NCBI RefSeq assembly: GCF_000217995.1
Contig: NC_015676.1
Coordinates: forward strand, 1,533,708 to 1,597,707
Direction: 5' to 3'
Length of the DNA: 64,000 nt
Source of the DNA: Methanosalsum zhilinae DSM 4017
Lineage (GTDB): Archaea; Halobacteriota; Methanosarcinia; Methanosarcinales; Methanosarcinaceae
The notes beneath the pieces were generated by a model, which was given only the letters and a program-made list of their open reading frames with translations, did not search any database and was not told the DNA's origin. The position numbers and the translations under genes are program-made. Shown here piece after piece: positions 19,470-30,400 of this stretch (its first letter is position 1; each line of letters opens with the position of its first letter).

Positions 19470-22400
19470 TTACTTTATCTCCACATCTGTTTTGTTCAAT
19501 GCAAACACCCAATAGCCTTTCCCGAGTTCAAGTTTTTCAGGTTCATAATACTGTTTACTGACAGGATCCCATGCATAAACAGGTTGTAATATATCATCAT
19601 AATTTCCAAATATTGAATCTATGGAAGGATCTGCAGGCAATTGTGGAGTGGATATCAAGTTCCAACCTTGAGATAAATTAATAGTATATATTGAGTCAGT
19701 GAACTTAGGGTCATCACCATAAGGGATCTTTTCAGTAGTATGGAGATCTCGTAAGCTATAGCCTGATATCGAAATAGCGATCGTAGCACGATCAAGCAGG
19801 CCACTGCTGGAATCCACTTTGACCAGTTCTACTTTCACTTCACTGTCATCCTCAAAACCAAAAGTAAATGATTCGTTTACGGAAATCATTGAACTTTTAA
19901 TTTTCTCCTCACGTTCATATACATCAAATGAGGCCGTTTGACCAGATGCAGTAATAAGGCGAGCATCTATCAGATAGTTATTGATCTGATATGCATCCCC
20001 CTGAACCAGTGTAACTTCATCTACTTCAGCAACAGGCTCAGGTTCTGGTTCGATATCTGGTTCAACTGGAGTGATTTTTTTATCCTCGGAAAGGTTAGTA
20101 TATATATACCATGCTGTTGAACCTTTATTTCCACGAATCCAAGTATTTTGTGTTATTTTACTTACATCATTATCCGGTATGAGTATAGTTTCGTTATTCT
20201 CCATTTTTATGAAGTCAGATGTTACCTGTTTTACTACCATTTTAGAAAAATCATCACCTTCTTCAATTTGAATTAATTCATCTGAAATCTGAAATATACC
20301 TTCAATGACACAGAGACTGTCTACAGTACCCAAGAATACCTGATCTACATGAATATATAGAGTTCCAATATCATCTTCACCCATTACATCTTGTTTATAT
20401 ATCCAAGTCCTATCAAATGTACTCAAACTTGCGTCAATAATCTCATCACTTACATATTGGCCATTTTTTGTGAGTTCAAGCCAGATTTTGTTTCCATCAA
20501 CATCAATCTGTAGTGGTGTTATTGCGTAACCTTCTTTAAGTTCAAAGGTCTGACCGACTCTAAGTGTCCATCGATCACTAGAATCTATTAAAATTTGACT
20601 GTAGTTACCTTCACCAAAAACATAATATTTTTCAGAAAACAAATCTTTAGTGTTATAAGTCCAAGAATCTAGATTATTCTCTGTTTTAAAGTTAAATTTA
20701 GGCTTTTTATTATCAATTACAGTAGCATTATAAACTAAATCACCAGAATTTATTGATTCAACAATAGTTTCATTTTTTAGCATAAATTCATCTGGTATGA
20801 GGATAATTTCTTTAGATATTTGGAAAATTCCATTAATCAGTACATGATTAGTATTGCCTGTACTAATCTCATCAACATGTACCATTAAAGTTACTATATC
20901 AGCATTACCGTCAATATCTTGCTTATATCTCCATGTTTTGTCATACGCATCGATATTTTGGCCAATATCAATTATAATATCATCTATATATGTGCCGTCT
21001 TTTGTTAACTCAATCCAAACCTTTTCACCATCAACATCAATCTGTAGTGGTGTTATTGCATAACCTCCAGCAAGTGAAAGTGATTGTCCCACTTCTAAAT
21101 CCCATGTTTCATCATTATCTATTAAAATTTTAGTGAATTTACCGTTATCAAAAACATAATAAGGATCTTTGAAAGAATCTATTATTTTATAGGTCCAACT
21201 ACTTTCATCATTTTGTGTAGTGAAATTAAACTTTGGTGTTTGTTTTTCAATAGTTATATTGTGAACAATGTCACTCGCAATCATAGGTTTGTCGGGTTTA
21301 GGCTCTGATTCCACATCTAAGTCCTGATTTATGAATGGATAGTACCGTATATCGGAAGAGTCAGCTACTTTGAATTTGATGTCTCCCATGATATCAATTG
21401 TACTTCCTCTACTAAGTGAAAAACCGCCATCGTTTGTCATAACAATACGGTTTTCTATGATGGAATCAACTTCCATTTTTCCAAACTTGTCACCGGTCTC
21501 GATCAGCTGATAAACATCGGATATCTGGAAGATACCACCAATAATTACATCCTCATCATCTTTGATGATATCCTCAATGTTTACAATGATTATTGGAACA
21601 TCGTCAGTTGAACCAATGTCTCTTTCGTAAATATAATTCTGACCAGCTCCCACAATAGCATAAGAATCCACCTCTGAGCCGTCCTTTGTCAGAGATACCA
21701 GTACATTATTACCGTCAAGATCGATCTCCTGTATTCTGAGAACGTATCCTTCTTCCAGAACCAGGGAAGAGCCAGTGTACAGGTTCCTACGGTTATCATT
21801 ATCAAGGAGTACCTTTGACAGCTGACCATCTGCCATCATGCTGATATCTCGGTTCACGAAAGCAGTAGTAGCAGCAGTATAACCGGCAAAGTATTTCTCT
21901 GCCATAAATCCAATTGCTTCATACGATCCAAAGTCGCTCTTCTCAAAGCTTACAAGTGCAGGTACAGTTTCATATCTAAGGTCTCCATTTCCTACATATC
22001 TACCACTGTACTCAAGTTCCAAGGACTCTGTCATCAAACCTTCATCTATATCATAATAGAATCCTTCGAAGTTCAAGGGAGTCCAGGTAAGACCTTCATT
22101 CTCTGCAACTGTCCCCCTAATTTCATGTACACCTGATTCTGTAATATCCACAAATGGTGCAAACCTGATTGTACCGGAGTCTGCAACAATGAATTTAAGG
22201 TCACCCATTATGTCAATTGTAGTTCCCTGGCGAAGATTAAAGGAGCCATTATTTCTCATCTCAATTGAGTTTTCACTTATGGACGAGATTTCCATTCTGC
22301 CAAACTTTTCACCCTGTTCAATGGAAACATAGTCGTCAGATATCTGGAAAATACCTTCAATAAACACAGCATTTGCCTCAGTCTCTCTGAAAACACTTGA

Positions 22401-25400
22401 TATGTGGGCTGCGATCACAGGTACGTCATCTGTGTGGCCAATATCCCTCTCATATACATAAATATCACCAGATGAAAGAGTCGCACTGTCAACCTCTGTT
22501 CCATTTTTTTTCAGGGTAAGGAAAACACTGTCACCACTTACATCTATCTCTACAATATCGATTTCATACCCATCTTCCAGCACCAAGGATGAGCCGGTAA
22601 ATACCGAACGCCTGTCATCGGTATCAATCAGAACCTTTGAAAGCTGACCATCTGCCATCATGCTGATATCTCGGTTCACGAAAGCAGTAGTAGCAGCAGT
22701 ATAACCGGCAAAATACCTGTCAGCCATAAATCCGATCACCTGATATTCACCAAAACCGCCATAATCAAATTCGGTAATCACAGGTTCAGTGATATATCTC
22801 AAATTTCCATCCGCAACGTTTCTGGAGCCTTCAGACAGGTCTATACTCATACGTTCAGAACTCACACTGGTATCCAGATCATAGTAAAATCCAGAGAAGC
22901 TTCTGCCATCCCATACATAGTGAAGAGCCATTCCTTCCTGCAATATCCGGTTTCCTGATACAGAACGGGTGTTAAAATCATTAATACCGCTACTATTATT
23001 GAAACTTTCATTTACTTTATTATAAGCAAATACCTCATAGTAGTATTTTGTATTGTCATCCAGGTCAGTTAATGAGATTTGCCTTGAAGTTGAATCAGTA
23101 GAATTGTCCCACTTTGATTCATAATTAGCAAGTGATTCATTGGTACCATACCTGACTTCAGTTTTTGCATCCACCTGATCTACATCAAATTTAATGGCAG
23201 CACTTTCATGAGTAATTTCACCTACAGTTACTTCTGACACAGTAGGCGCTGATTTTTTAATTGATTGAAGATCTGAAGAACTTAGGATAATTTCGGGGCG
23301 AATTTGATAAAATGAAGTGAAAGTTACTTCTCCTGTATTTTCAGATATCTCATTTACATATCCTCTAAAAATTAATCTATCATTCCAAGAATCAGTTATC
23401 ACAAAATGTTCTCCAACTGAAACTATTTTATCACTAGATTCAACTCCCCTGTATTCGAACCATATTTTAGTATACGTAACGTCAATATCACGCAATTTTA
23501 TTGAATTGTGTCCTAAATTAATAGATTCTCCAGGACTTAATATGAAACTTGCACCACTATAATCTGTCCTTAGTGTAGAAATATCAGGTATTTGAACATT
23601 GTACGGTTGCATTGAAGGATATTCATCCCTAAGTCCTAGCAAATTTCCTTCAATATAGTATGGAGTATCCCCATATCCATCATTATTAGAATCTAGTCCA
23701 TTATAATCACTATAATAATTGTATTTCCATAAATTTAATCCACTACTATCAAACACATTATACTCTGAATTAGATATGAAAGAATTATTTTGAAAAGTAG
23801 AGCTATCTGAATTTTCATCAGCTACAATAAGGCCTTTATTGTTTTCTTTAATTTCATTTTCATTTAATCTTGTATTAGAAGATCTAGATATTTCAACACC
23901 AAACTCCCCATTATAATCAATTATATTTTGAGATATAAGATTGTTATCAGAATAACTTAAAAAAAGACCATTATTACTATTATTAGAGATCATATTATTT
24001 TTTATACTGTTACTATCACCTTTTAAATAGATTCCATTCTCTCCATTTTCCAAGATATGATTTTTATAAATCTCATTAGAGTCGCGTAATAAGTGTATTC
24101 CATCTCCTGTGTTGTTAGAAATTTGATTCTCACTTATTATATTGCGGCTATCTATTAGGTCAATACCTTTGCTATTTCCAAAAATATCATTTCCTATTAT
24201 TACTATAGGATGATATGAAAATATCCCGCTTCCAAGACTATCCGGTCCATTATTAGATATTGTACAATTAAATATTAGATTGCCTACATTATTGCTGTAA
24301 ATACCATAGTAATTATTTTTGAGAGCTTTATTTTTAATAAGCAAGTTGTTTTCGTTGAGATAATATCCACGACTATTCATGGTTGCGTTGTTATTGGTTA
24401 GTTCACTTGAAGATACACTAAATCCATAATTTGAATTAGCAAACGCTATATTATCATTCAAAATGGAGGATTCTCCATAAAATCCAATTAAATTGTGTTT
24501 TGCAGTATTATTGCTTAGTGTGCTAGATTTAGAACTAAAACCATACCCGAAATTACTACCTGTGTTTCCAATAGCTGTGTTGTTAATTAAAGTTGATGAT
24601 TCAATCTTAAAACCAGCTAAATTATTTTCTGCAATATTGTTAATCAAAGTGCTATATTTAGAATTAAAACCATAATTGGAATTTCCAGTAGCAGTATTAT
24701 TAATTAAAGTTGAAGACTCAACTTCAAAACCAATAGAATTATCTTTTGCAATATTGTTAGTTATTGACGAGTCTGCCGAATTATATGTTTTTATTCCTTT
24801 ACTACTTAAAAAAATAGTACTATTAGTTACCGTTGTTTTATTTGAATTAGAAATAAAAATGCCATATTCATCGTTTGATTTTAATTGATTACTGTCAAGA
24901 AAGTTATTGTTAGCATATAAGGAATATATTCCAATCTTGTTATCTGAAATTCGGTTATTAGTGATGTGATTATAATCGTTTTCAAAAACATAAATTCCGT
25001 AATTATTGCTATAAACTATATTATTAGTAATATTATTATTATTAGATTTAACTAAAATTCCACTGTCAGATGCTCCGGAACTAAAATCATCACCGCTTCC
25101 AGTTATATTAAAATATTTAATCGTGCAGTTATCTGAAATAATGAAAATTGCGGATCCTGTTCCGCCAGCATCTATCGTAGGAAAAGATTGCTCTTTTTCG
25201 CCAATCAAAGATAAACTTTTATTAACAACTACATTCTCAGAATAATAACCGGATTTAACTTTAATTGTATCTCCGCTACTCGCGTTATTTATAGCTTGTT
25301 GAATAGTAGAATAATCTCCATTTCCATCCATAGATACAATATGATAATTACTTGAACTACTACTATCAAATGCTGTTGCCGATGATACCAAAAAAAGCAA

Positions 25401-25442
25401 TACCATTAACAATATCAATCCAAATTTAGATACAATATTCAT
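19470..25442 (-). CDS. Giant surface protein: NosD beta-helix plus S-layer domains
   Basis: This 1990-residue exported protein starts with a signal peptide (LILLMVLLFLVSSATAF). Residues about 35-600 are short NosD/PbH1 turns (NNGIYL-, NNTIS- type repeats) forming a right-handed beta-helix. A fibronectin-III-like domain (about 705-800) follows. Next come Methanosarcina-type S-layer duplication domains: two full copies (about 820-1090 and 1095-1360), each containing AGYTAATTAFVNRDISMM, and two shorter relatives. The end (LSQGWNLISTPQLPADP) has no PGF-CTERM or transmembrane anchor, so it may be held by S-layer contacts. A 71-bp stretch is identical between the two full domains. Confidence 0.85.
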   Translation of the reverse strand: MNIVSKFGLILLMVLLFLVSSATAFDSSSSSNYHIVSMDGNGDYSTIQQAINNASSGDTIKVKSGYYSENVVVNKSLSLIGEKEQSFPTIDAGGTGSAIFIISDNCTIKYFNITGSGDDFSSGASDSGILVKSNNNNITNNIVYSNNYGIYVFENDYNHITNNRISDNKIGIYSLYANNNFLDSNQLKSNDEYGIFISNSNKTTVTNSTIFLSSKGIKTYNSADSSITNNIAKDNSIGFEVESSTLINNTATGNSNYGFNSKYSTLINNIAENNLAGFKIESSTLINNTAIGNTGSNFGYGFSSKSSTLSNNTAKHNLIGFYGESSILNDNIAFANSNYGFSVSSSELTNNNATMNSRGYYLNENNLLIKNKALKNNYYGIYSNNVGNLIFNCTISNNGPDSLGSGIFSYHPIVIIGNDIFGNSKGIDLIDSRNIISENQISNNTGDGIHLLRDSNEIYKNHILENGENGIYLKGDSNSIKNNMISNNSNNGLFLSYSDNNLISQNIIDYNGEFGVEISRSSNTRLNENEIKENNKGLIVADENSDSSTFQNNSFISNSEYNVFDSSGLNLWKYNYYSDYNGLDSNNDGYGDTPYYIEGNLLGLRDEYPSMQPYNVQIPDISTLRTDYSGASFILSPGESINLGHNSIKLRDIDVTYTKIWFEYRGVESSDKIVSVGEHFVITDSWNDRLIFRGYVNEISENTGEVTFTSFYQIRPEIILSSSDLQSIKKSAPTVSEVTVGEITHESAAIKFDVDQVDAKTEVRYGTNESLANYESKWDNSTDSTSRQISLTDLDDNTKYYYEVFAYNKVNESFNNSSGINDFNTRSVSGNRILQEGMALHYVWDGRSFSGFYYDLDTSVSSERMSIDLSEGSRNVADGNLRYITEPVITEFDYGGFGEYQVIGFMADRYFAGYTAATTAFVNRDISMMADGQLSKVLIDTDDRRSVFTGSSLVLEDGYEIDIVEIDVSGDSVFLTLKKNGTEVDSATLSSGDIYVYERDIGHTDDVPVIAAHISSVFRETEANAVFIEGIFQISDDYVSIEQGEKFGRMEISSISENSIEMRNNGSFNLRQGTTIDIMGDLKFIVADSGTIRFAPFVDITESGVHEIRGTVAENEGLTWTPLNFEGFYYDIDEGLMTESLELEYSGRYVGNGDLRYETVPALVSFEKSDFGSYEAIGFMAEKYFAGYTAATTAFVNRDISMMADGQLSKVLLDNDNRRNLYTGSSLVLEEGYVLRIQEIDLDGNNVLVSLTKDGSEVDSYAIVGAGQNYIYERDIGSTDDVPIIIVNIEDIIKDDEDVIIGGIFQISDVYQLIETGDKFGKMEVDSIIENRIVMTNDGGFSLSRGSTIDIMGDIKFKVADSSDIRYYPFINQDLDVESEPKPDKPMIASDIVHNITIEKQTPKFNFTTQNDESSWTYKIIDSFKDPYYVFDNGKFTKILIDNDETWDLEVGQSLSLAGGYAITPLQIDVDGEKVWIELTKDGTYIDDIIIDIGQNIDAYDKTWRYKQDIDGNADIVTLMVHVDEISTGNTNHVLINGIFQISKEIILIPDEFMLKNETIVESINSGDLVYNATVIDNKKPKFNFKTENNLDSWTYNTKDLFSEKYYVFGEGNYSQILIDSSDRWTLRVGQTFELKEGYAITPLQIDVDGNKIWLELTKNGQYVSDEIIDASLSTFDRTWIYKQDVMGEDDIGTLYIHVDQVFLGTVDSLCVIEGIFQISDELIQIEEGDDFSKMVVKQVTSDFIKMENNETILIPDNDVSKITQNTWIRGNKGSTAWYIYTNLSEDKKITPVEPDIEPEPEPVAEVDEVTLVQGDAYQINNYLIDARLITASGQTASFDVYEREEKIKSSMISVNESFTFGFEDDSEVKVELVKVDSSSGLLDRATIAISISGYSLRDLHTTEKIPYGDDPKFTDSIYTINLSQGWNLISTPQLPADPSIDSIFGNYDDILQPVYAWDPVSKQYYEPEKLELGKGYWVFALNKTDVEIK
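21820..21890 (-). repeat. 71-bp identical segment in the first of two S-layer domains
   Basis: These bases are identical to 22642-22712 within the same gene and encode the AGYTAATTAFVNRD part of each S-layer domain. Flanking codons have diverged at silent positions, so recent gene conversion or strong sequence constraint is likely. Confidence 0.85.
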
Positions 25443-25746
25443 TCAAAACGCCTCCCCAAAAAATGGTAAATATAAAGAGTACAAAGCTAATTGTCAAAGT
25501 ATCTCATAAGTTAAAAAATTAGTTTTACTCACAGTATCAATTTATTAATACATAGTATTTAATTTTAACTCTTTTAAATTATGAAATTTTCCAGTTCATT
25601 AGAAGTGTTATTTTATTACTGACTTAATCGCTATGTAGAAAGCCGATCTAGATATCATCGTCTGCTAGTCGCAACTGACAAATATCATCAATGACTGACA
25701 GTGTATTTTGACTTATTATAACTCTAACTATTTTTTCGAATATAGA

Positions 25747-25762
25747 GGATTTCTACAGAGCC
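25747..25762 (+). mobile_element. 16-bp IS-end-like sequence (copy 1)
   Basis: The sequence ggatttctacagagcc also occurs at 33815-33830. It resembles the terminal repeat of an insertion sequence (reverse complement ggctctgtagaaatcc). No transposase is attached to either copy, so these would be solo ends left by deletion or excision. The remaining bases of 25443-25746 show no gene. Confidence 0.4.
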
Positions 25763-25767
25763 TTTTT

Positions 25768-26328
25768 TTAGTACAAGATCTGAGATAATCTTCTTTTAAT
25801 CTCATCCTTTTCTCCGGGATTAAAATGAAGACCCTGGTAATGCATCAAGCTGGTTAATTCACTATGACCTTGCCTCAAATATATCTGATTGAGTGGCATG
25901 TCTGCAACTACCATCCAGCTTTCTATACTCTTCCTGGTAGTCTTCGCACTCAACCCAACAGGTGATAGATTAACTTTTGTTGCCCAACGCTTGAGATTTT
26001 CATTCCATGTTTGTCTGGTAGGTGGTGATGGATCTTCGTGAAACTGATTAATGATTTCTCTTAACAAATCTGGTAATGGATGAATATATCTCTCCAATTG
26101 TGATCTCTTAACTTTTTTAGATCCTTCGGCTGGAATATGTATCACATTTCTTCTAGGTAAATACCAATTAGAATTTTTATGAAATCGCTGGAATTCAGCA
26201 TATCTCATGCCTGTCCACCAAAGTAGCAGAAATCTTCTTCTAGAAACAGAATCATCTATTCCTTGCAGAAGTGTATCAAACTCTTGTGGAGCAAGTACAC
26301 GTACATTTTTAACTAAAATTTCATCCAC
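25768..26328 (-). CDS. Small archaeal tyrosine recombinase
   Basis: This 186-residue recombinase consists of little more than the catalytic domain. The first Arg is in WWTGMRYAEF, the Lys-bearing hairpin is AEGSKKVKRSQ, the second box is SAKTTRKSIESW (His of the usual HxxR replaced) and the C-terminal part is RQGHSELTSLMHYQG with the nucleophilic Tyr. Similar short integrase-like proteins occur in Methanosarcina genomes. It may serve a second mobile unit that brought in the surface-protein genes. It ends with UAA, close to a solo IS end, and may or may not be active. Confidence 0.7.
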   Translation of the reverse strand: MDEILVKNVRVLAPQEFDTLLQGIDDSVSRRRFLLLWWTGMRYAEFQRFHKNSNWYLPRRNVIHIPAEGSKKVKRSQLERYIHPLPDLLREIINQFHEDPSPPTRQTWNENLKRWATKVNLSPVGLSAKTTRKSIESWMVVADMPLNQIYLRQGHSELTSLMHYQGLHFNPGEKDEIKRRLSQILY

Positions 26329-26488
26329 TATTATCCTTACGTTTTAATAAAATATAAGGTTAATTTTAAAAATTAGTATCAATTTTTCAGGAAATAGATT
26401 CAAAATTAAGGATTCACCCTTCCGTTTTAGGATAAAATGACAGGCTAGTATCAATGAAAAACAGATCAGCTACCAGTCAACAAAATTT

Positions 26489-27252
26489 AAAGAACCTTAT
26501 GTCTGGACAAATCTCAGTCGCTTCTCAACTTATGGTATCGGTGGTGATCTAACCCCTTAAATGATTACACCGCCTCTCCAAGTACACCATCAGGAGGTAG
26601 TGGGGAAAGTGGAGCTGGTGGTAGTGCTAGTGAACATTACGAGAATGTAGCTCTGTTTGAAGTCGTATCTAGATCAATAAACTCCGGTGTACCTTCAGAA
26701 TATACTTTTAGTGAACCTGAACTACCTTTAACCACAATAAGATTCAATCCACTACAGAACCTAGGTTCACTTGAAGTCAGAGTAGAAAAATTACATGCCC
26801 GTTCAGAGTTTGCGGATGTTGATCCCGAAGGTTCAGTTTACACACACCTGAATATCTGGTTTGATAGAGCGGGGTTCACTGAAGGTCAGCATTTTGAGAA
26901 TGTATTAATAGAGTTTAAAGTACATAGCACGTGGTTAATTGAGAATGATCTGGATAGTGATGATGTTCACATGAATCGATTTAGTGACAGTGAATGGCAA
27001 CGTCTCGACACAACATTTCAAGAGTTTAATGATGAGTAGTATTATTATACATCGGAAACTACAGGATTTTTACAGTTCGCAATAACCGGTGCACATTCAG
27101 ATGACCCAGACCAAGAATTGGTTGATGAAAATGATATTGAACCTGAAAAAATAGATGATTTAGATGAAGAAGTTCCCGGATTCACGGCCCTCATGTCACT
27201 ATTTGTATTTTCTATTGTTGTAGTGGCAGTTAATCGGTTCAGGAAAGAATGA
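26489..27252 (+). pseudogene. PGF-pre-PGF surface protein remnant
   Basis: The reading begins abruptly within EPYVWTNLSRFSTYGIGGD, equivalent to the middle of the 17530-19311 protein, so the 5' part is missing. A frameshift at about 26551-26562 (aacccctta) separates it from SEHYENVALFEVVSRSI. An in-frame UAG (27037-27039) interrupts the domain where the intact relative has Trp. The end retains EEVPGFTALMSLFVFSIVVV and RFRKE, a clear PGF-CTERM signal. Truncation plus frameshift make loss of function likely regardless of UAG decoding. Confidence 0.8.
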
Positions 27253-27336
27253 AAGGACATTAGATTGTCCGATTTCATTTTTTAATTATTAAAAATCACA
27301 GTCTATTTTAAAACTAGTCTAGGTAGAGCATAAGTT

Positions 27337-27395
27337 TTAGGAGCCATTTTAGGGATGTTAGCCTGAAAATACTTTTTTTTGGGGGGGTTAGGCAT
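27337..27395 (+). repeat. G-rich dispersed element, copy C
   Basis: The sequence ttaggagcc, gcctgaaaatac, a T-run and gggggggttaggcat matches copies A (5542) and B (16094). It lies 85 bases after the pseudogene and upstream of the GLUG surface-protein gene, so here it could influence either a terminator or a leader. Confidence 0.65.
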
Positions 27396-27479
27396 GAACG
27401 TGCTGCTAAAAAAGTTATCCATTGAGTAACATAGTTTAGAATCAAAAGTAATAAATAAGTACATTTCAACATCAAAATA

Positions 27480-30400
27480 ATGTTTACTAAAAAAACGAAT
27501 AGGAACGTATCGACTTTTAAAATTGCTTTCACATTATTTTTATCTCTCATCTTTTTAATTTCAGTGTCAGCAGTTTCTGCAGCTGCACCTCATCAAAGTG
27601 ATTTTGATAGTGGAAATGGAAGTGAAGATAGTCCATATAACATATCTAATGTTGATCAGTTGCAGAATATGAATAAGGCTGAGTATCTGAACAACAATAG
27701 TGTTTATTTTCAGTTAATAAGTGACATTGATGCATCTGATACTATAAACTGGAATAATGGTGAAGGATTTGTTCCCATAGGTGTTTGGAACAATCAATTC
27801 ACAGGTATATTTGATGGTAATGGTTATGAGATAACTGGTCTTTATATTAATAAACCGTCAACACAACGGGTAGGATTGTTTGGATCTACAAATGATGCTA
27901 AAATTAAAAATATTGGTTTAATTGATGTGAATATAACAGGACAAAGTAGAGTGGGTGCACTTGTTGGACAGAGCAATGTTGGTACAATAAGTAGTTCATA
28001 TTCAACAGGAATTGTTAAGAGTCAAAGTAATGTCGGTGGACTGGTGGGTATAAACGAGGCTGGAACTATAAATGATTCATATTCAACCTGTGATGTTATT
28101 GGTAATGATTTTGTAGGTGGACTGGTTGGTGGTAATTATGGTAATAGCATTATAACTAATTCATACACAACAGGAAATGTTGAAGGTAATTCGGGGGTGG
28201 GTGGACTCGTTGGACAGAATAGTGGCACAATAACTAATTCATATGCAATAGGAAATGTTGAAGGTAATGATTTTGTAGGTGGACTTGTTGGAGAAAATCA
28301 GGACACAATAAGTGATTCATATTGGGATATCGAAACATCAGGACTTGATGTATCTGATGGTGTTGGCTCAGGCGAAGATTCTGGAATTTTTGGTAACACC
28401 ACTGAAAATCTAACATATCCAAACGCAATTAACACTTTTGAAGACTGGGATTTTACAGAAATTTGGTCAACTCACCGTGCTATAAATGATGGATATCCGT
28501 ATCTTCAGAACCTGTCCCATACATACCAGATATTCGATGATGGTGATGGAACATCTGAAAATCCATTCCAGATATCAAATATAAATCAATTACAAGCAAT
28601 GGACCTCAACCTCTCAGCAAATTATACTCTGATTAATGATGTTAATGCGTCTGAAACCAAATATTGGAATGGTGGTGATGGCTTTGAACCAATAGGTGAT
28701 ATTTCTTCTAATTATTTCTCAGGCAATTTAGATGGTCAGGGTTATGAAATAGCAGGGTTGTATATTAATAGAACTACTGACGATGCTGCAGGTTTATTTG
28801 GATATGCTGATAGTGCAGAGTTTGAAAATATTGGATTGGTTGATGTTGATATAACAGGGGGACACCATGTGGGAGGACTTATTGGTTTTAGTCTTAGTCA
28901 GCCGTCAAGTATTAAATATTCATATGTAACTGGAAATGTAACAGGTCTCTCGAGTGTAGGTGGACTTGTTGGATATAATCTAGGTGTTACTGTAAGTAAT
29001 TCATATGCAACAGGTGAAGTGAACGGAACTAATAAAGTAGGTGGACTGGTTGGAGATAATTCTGAAACCATTGATAATTCATATTCATCAGGAACAGTTG
29101 AAGGTAATGATTATGTAGGTGGACTTGTTGGTCGGAACATTGGAGTGACTATCACAGATTCCTATTCCACAGGTGATGTGATCGGTAACAATCAAGTAGG
29201 TGGACTTGTTGGTTATAATCAGGACGAGAATATTACAGATTCTTACTCCACGGGTGATGTAACCGGTAACAATAAAGTAGGTGGACTTGTTGGTCGGAAC
29301 ATTGGATTGACTATCATAAACTCACATTCCACAGGTGAAGTGACCGGTAACAATCAAGTAGGTGGACTTGTTGGTGAAAATTGGGGTACTATTGATAATT
29401 CATACTCCACAGGTGAAGTGACCGGTAACGATCAAGCAGGTGGACTTGTTGGCAATAATCATTTTCAAAAAGCTATAGAGGGAACCATCACAAACTCACA
29501 TTCCACAGGTGATGTGACCGGTAACGATCAACTCGGTGGACTTGTTGGAATAAATACGGGTACAATCAACATGACATTTTCATCTGGTACAGTTGAAGGA
29601 AATAATTCAGTCGGCGGTCTTGTTGGACAAGAAGGATCTGATAGAACAATTGAAAATTCCTATTCAATCAGTGATGTGATAGGAAACAATTCAGTTGGTG
29701 GTCTTGTTGGATTAATACAGGGTGGTAAAATAAATAATTCATATTCTATTGGTAAAGTAGAAGATAAATCCGAAACAGGCACAGATTTTGGGGGATTGGT
29801 TGGTAACAAAACTGGAGGAGTTATTGAATATTCATATTGGAATATCGCAACATCGGGTATCGGAAGTTCAGATGGTGTTGGAAATATAAGTAACCATGAA
29901 AACGTTACAGGCAAAACCACACCTGAGATGAAAAAGAAATCTACATTCGAACCTGAATGGGATTTCACAACAATTTGGGCAATTGATTCCAGAATAAATA
30001 ATGGATATCCATATTTACAGAATCTCTACGACCATTATGAAATAGTAGAACCCGAAGAAGCTAAAGTGACAACTACTTCAACTTCAAGACGAACATCCGT
30101 TGCACCGAGTGATAATTCTGATAATGTGCAATCTACCTCAAGTTCAATACGAACTGTAATTCCAGGTAAAGTGAACTACGACCTATCCAGTTCTGATACC
30201 CCTGTTATCGGAATCAGTTTTGAAGCACTGGATAATGAAGGAAGAGTACAGACTAGAGTTGAAGTATTATCACATGTTCCGGAGAATACTCCTGAGCCAA
30301 CAGGTATTGTGAATAGCTACATGAATATCAATGTTGGACGTACAGGTACTATTTCAAGCCAGAACGCTGATAACATAATGATACACTTCACCGCAACCTG

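Noticed and set aside
2551-25673. Short match agccgat...gatatcatcgt at 2551 and 25651
   Set aside because: About 21 bases with an indel; too short to claim an attachment site.
27950-29800. Repeats read as CRISPR or satellite
   Set aside because: They are in frame and encode GLUG protein repeats.
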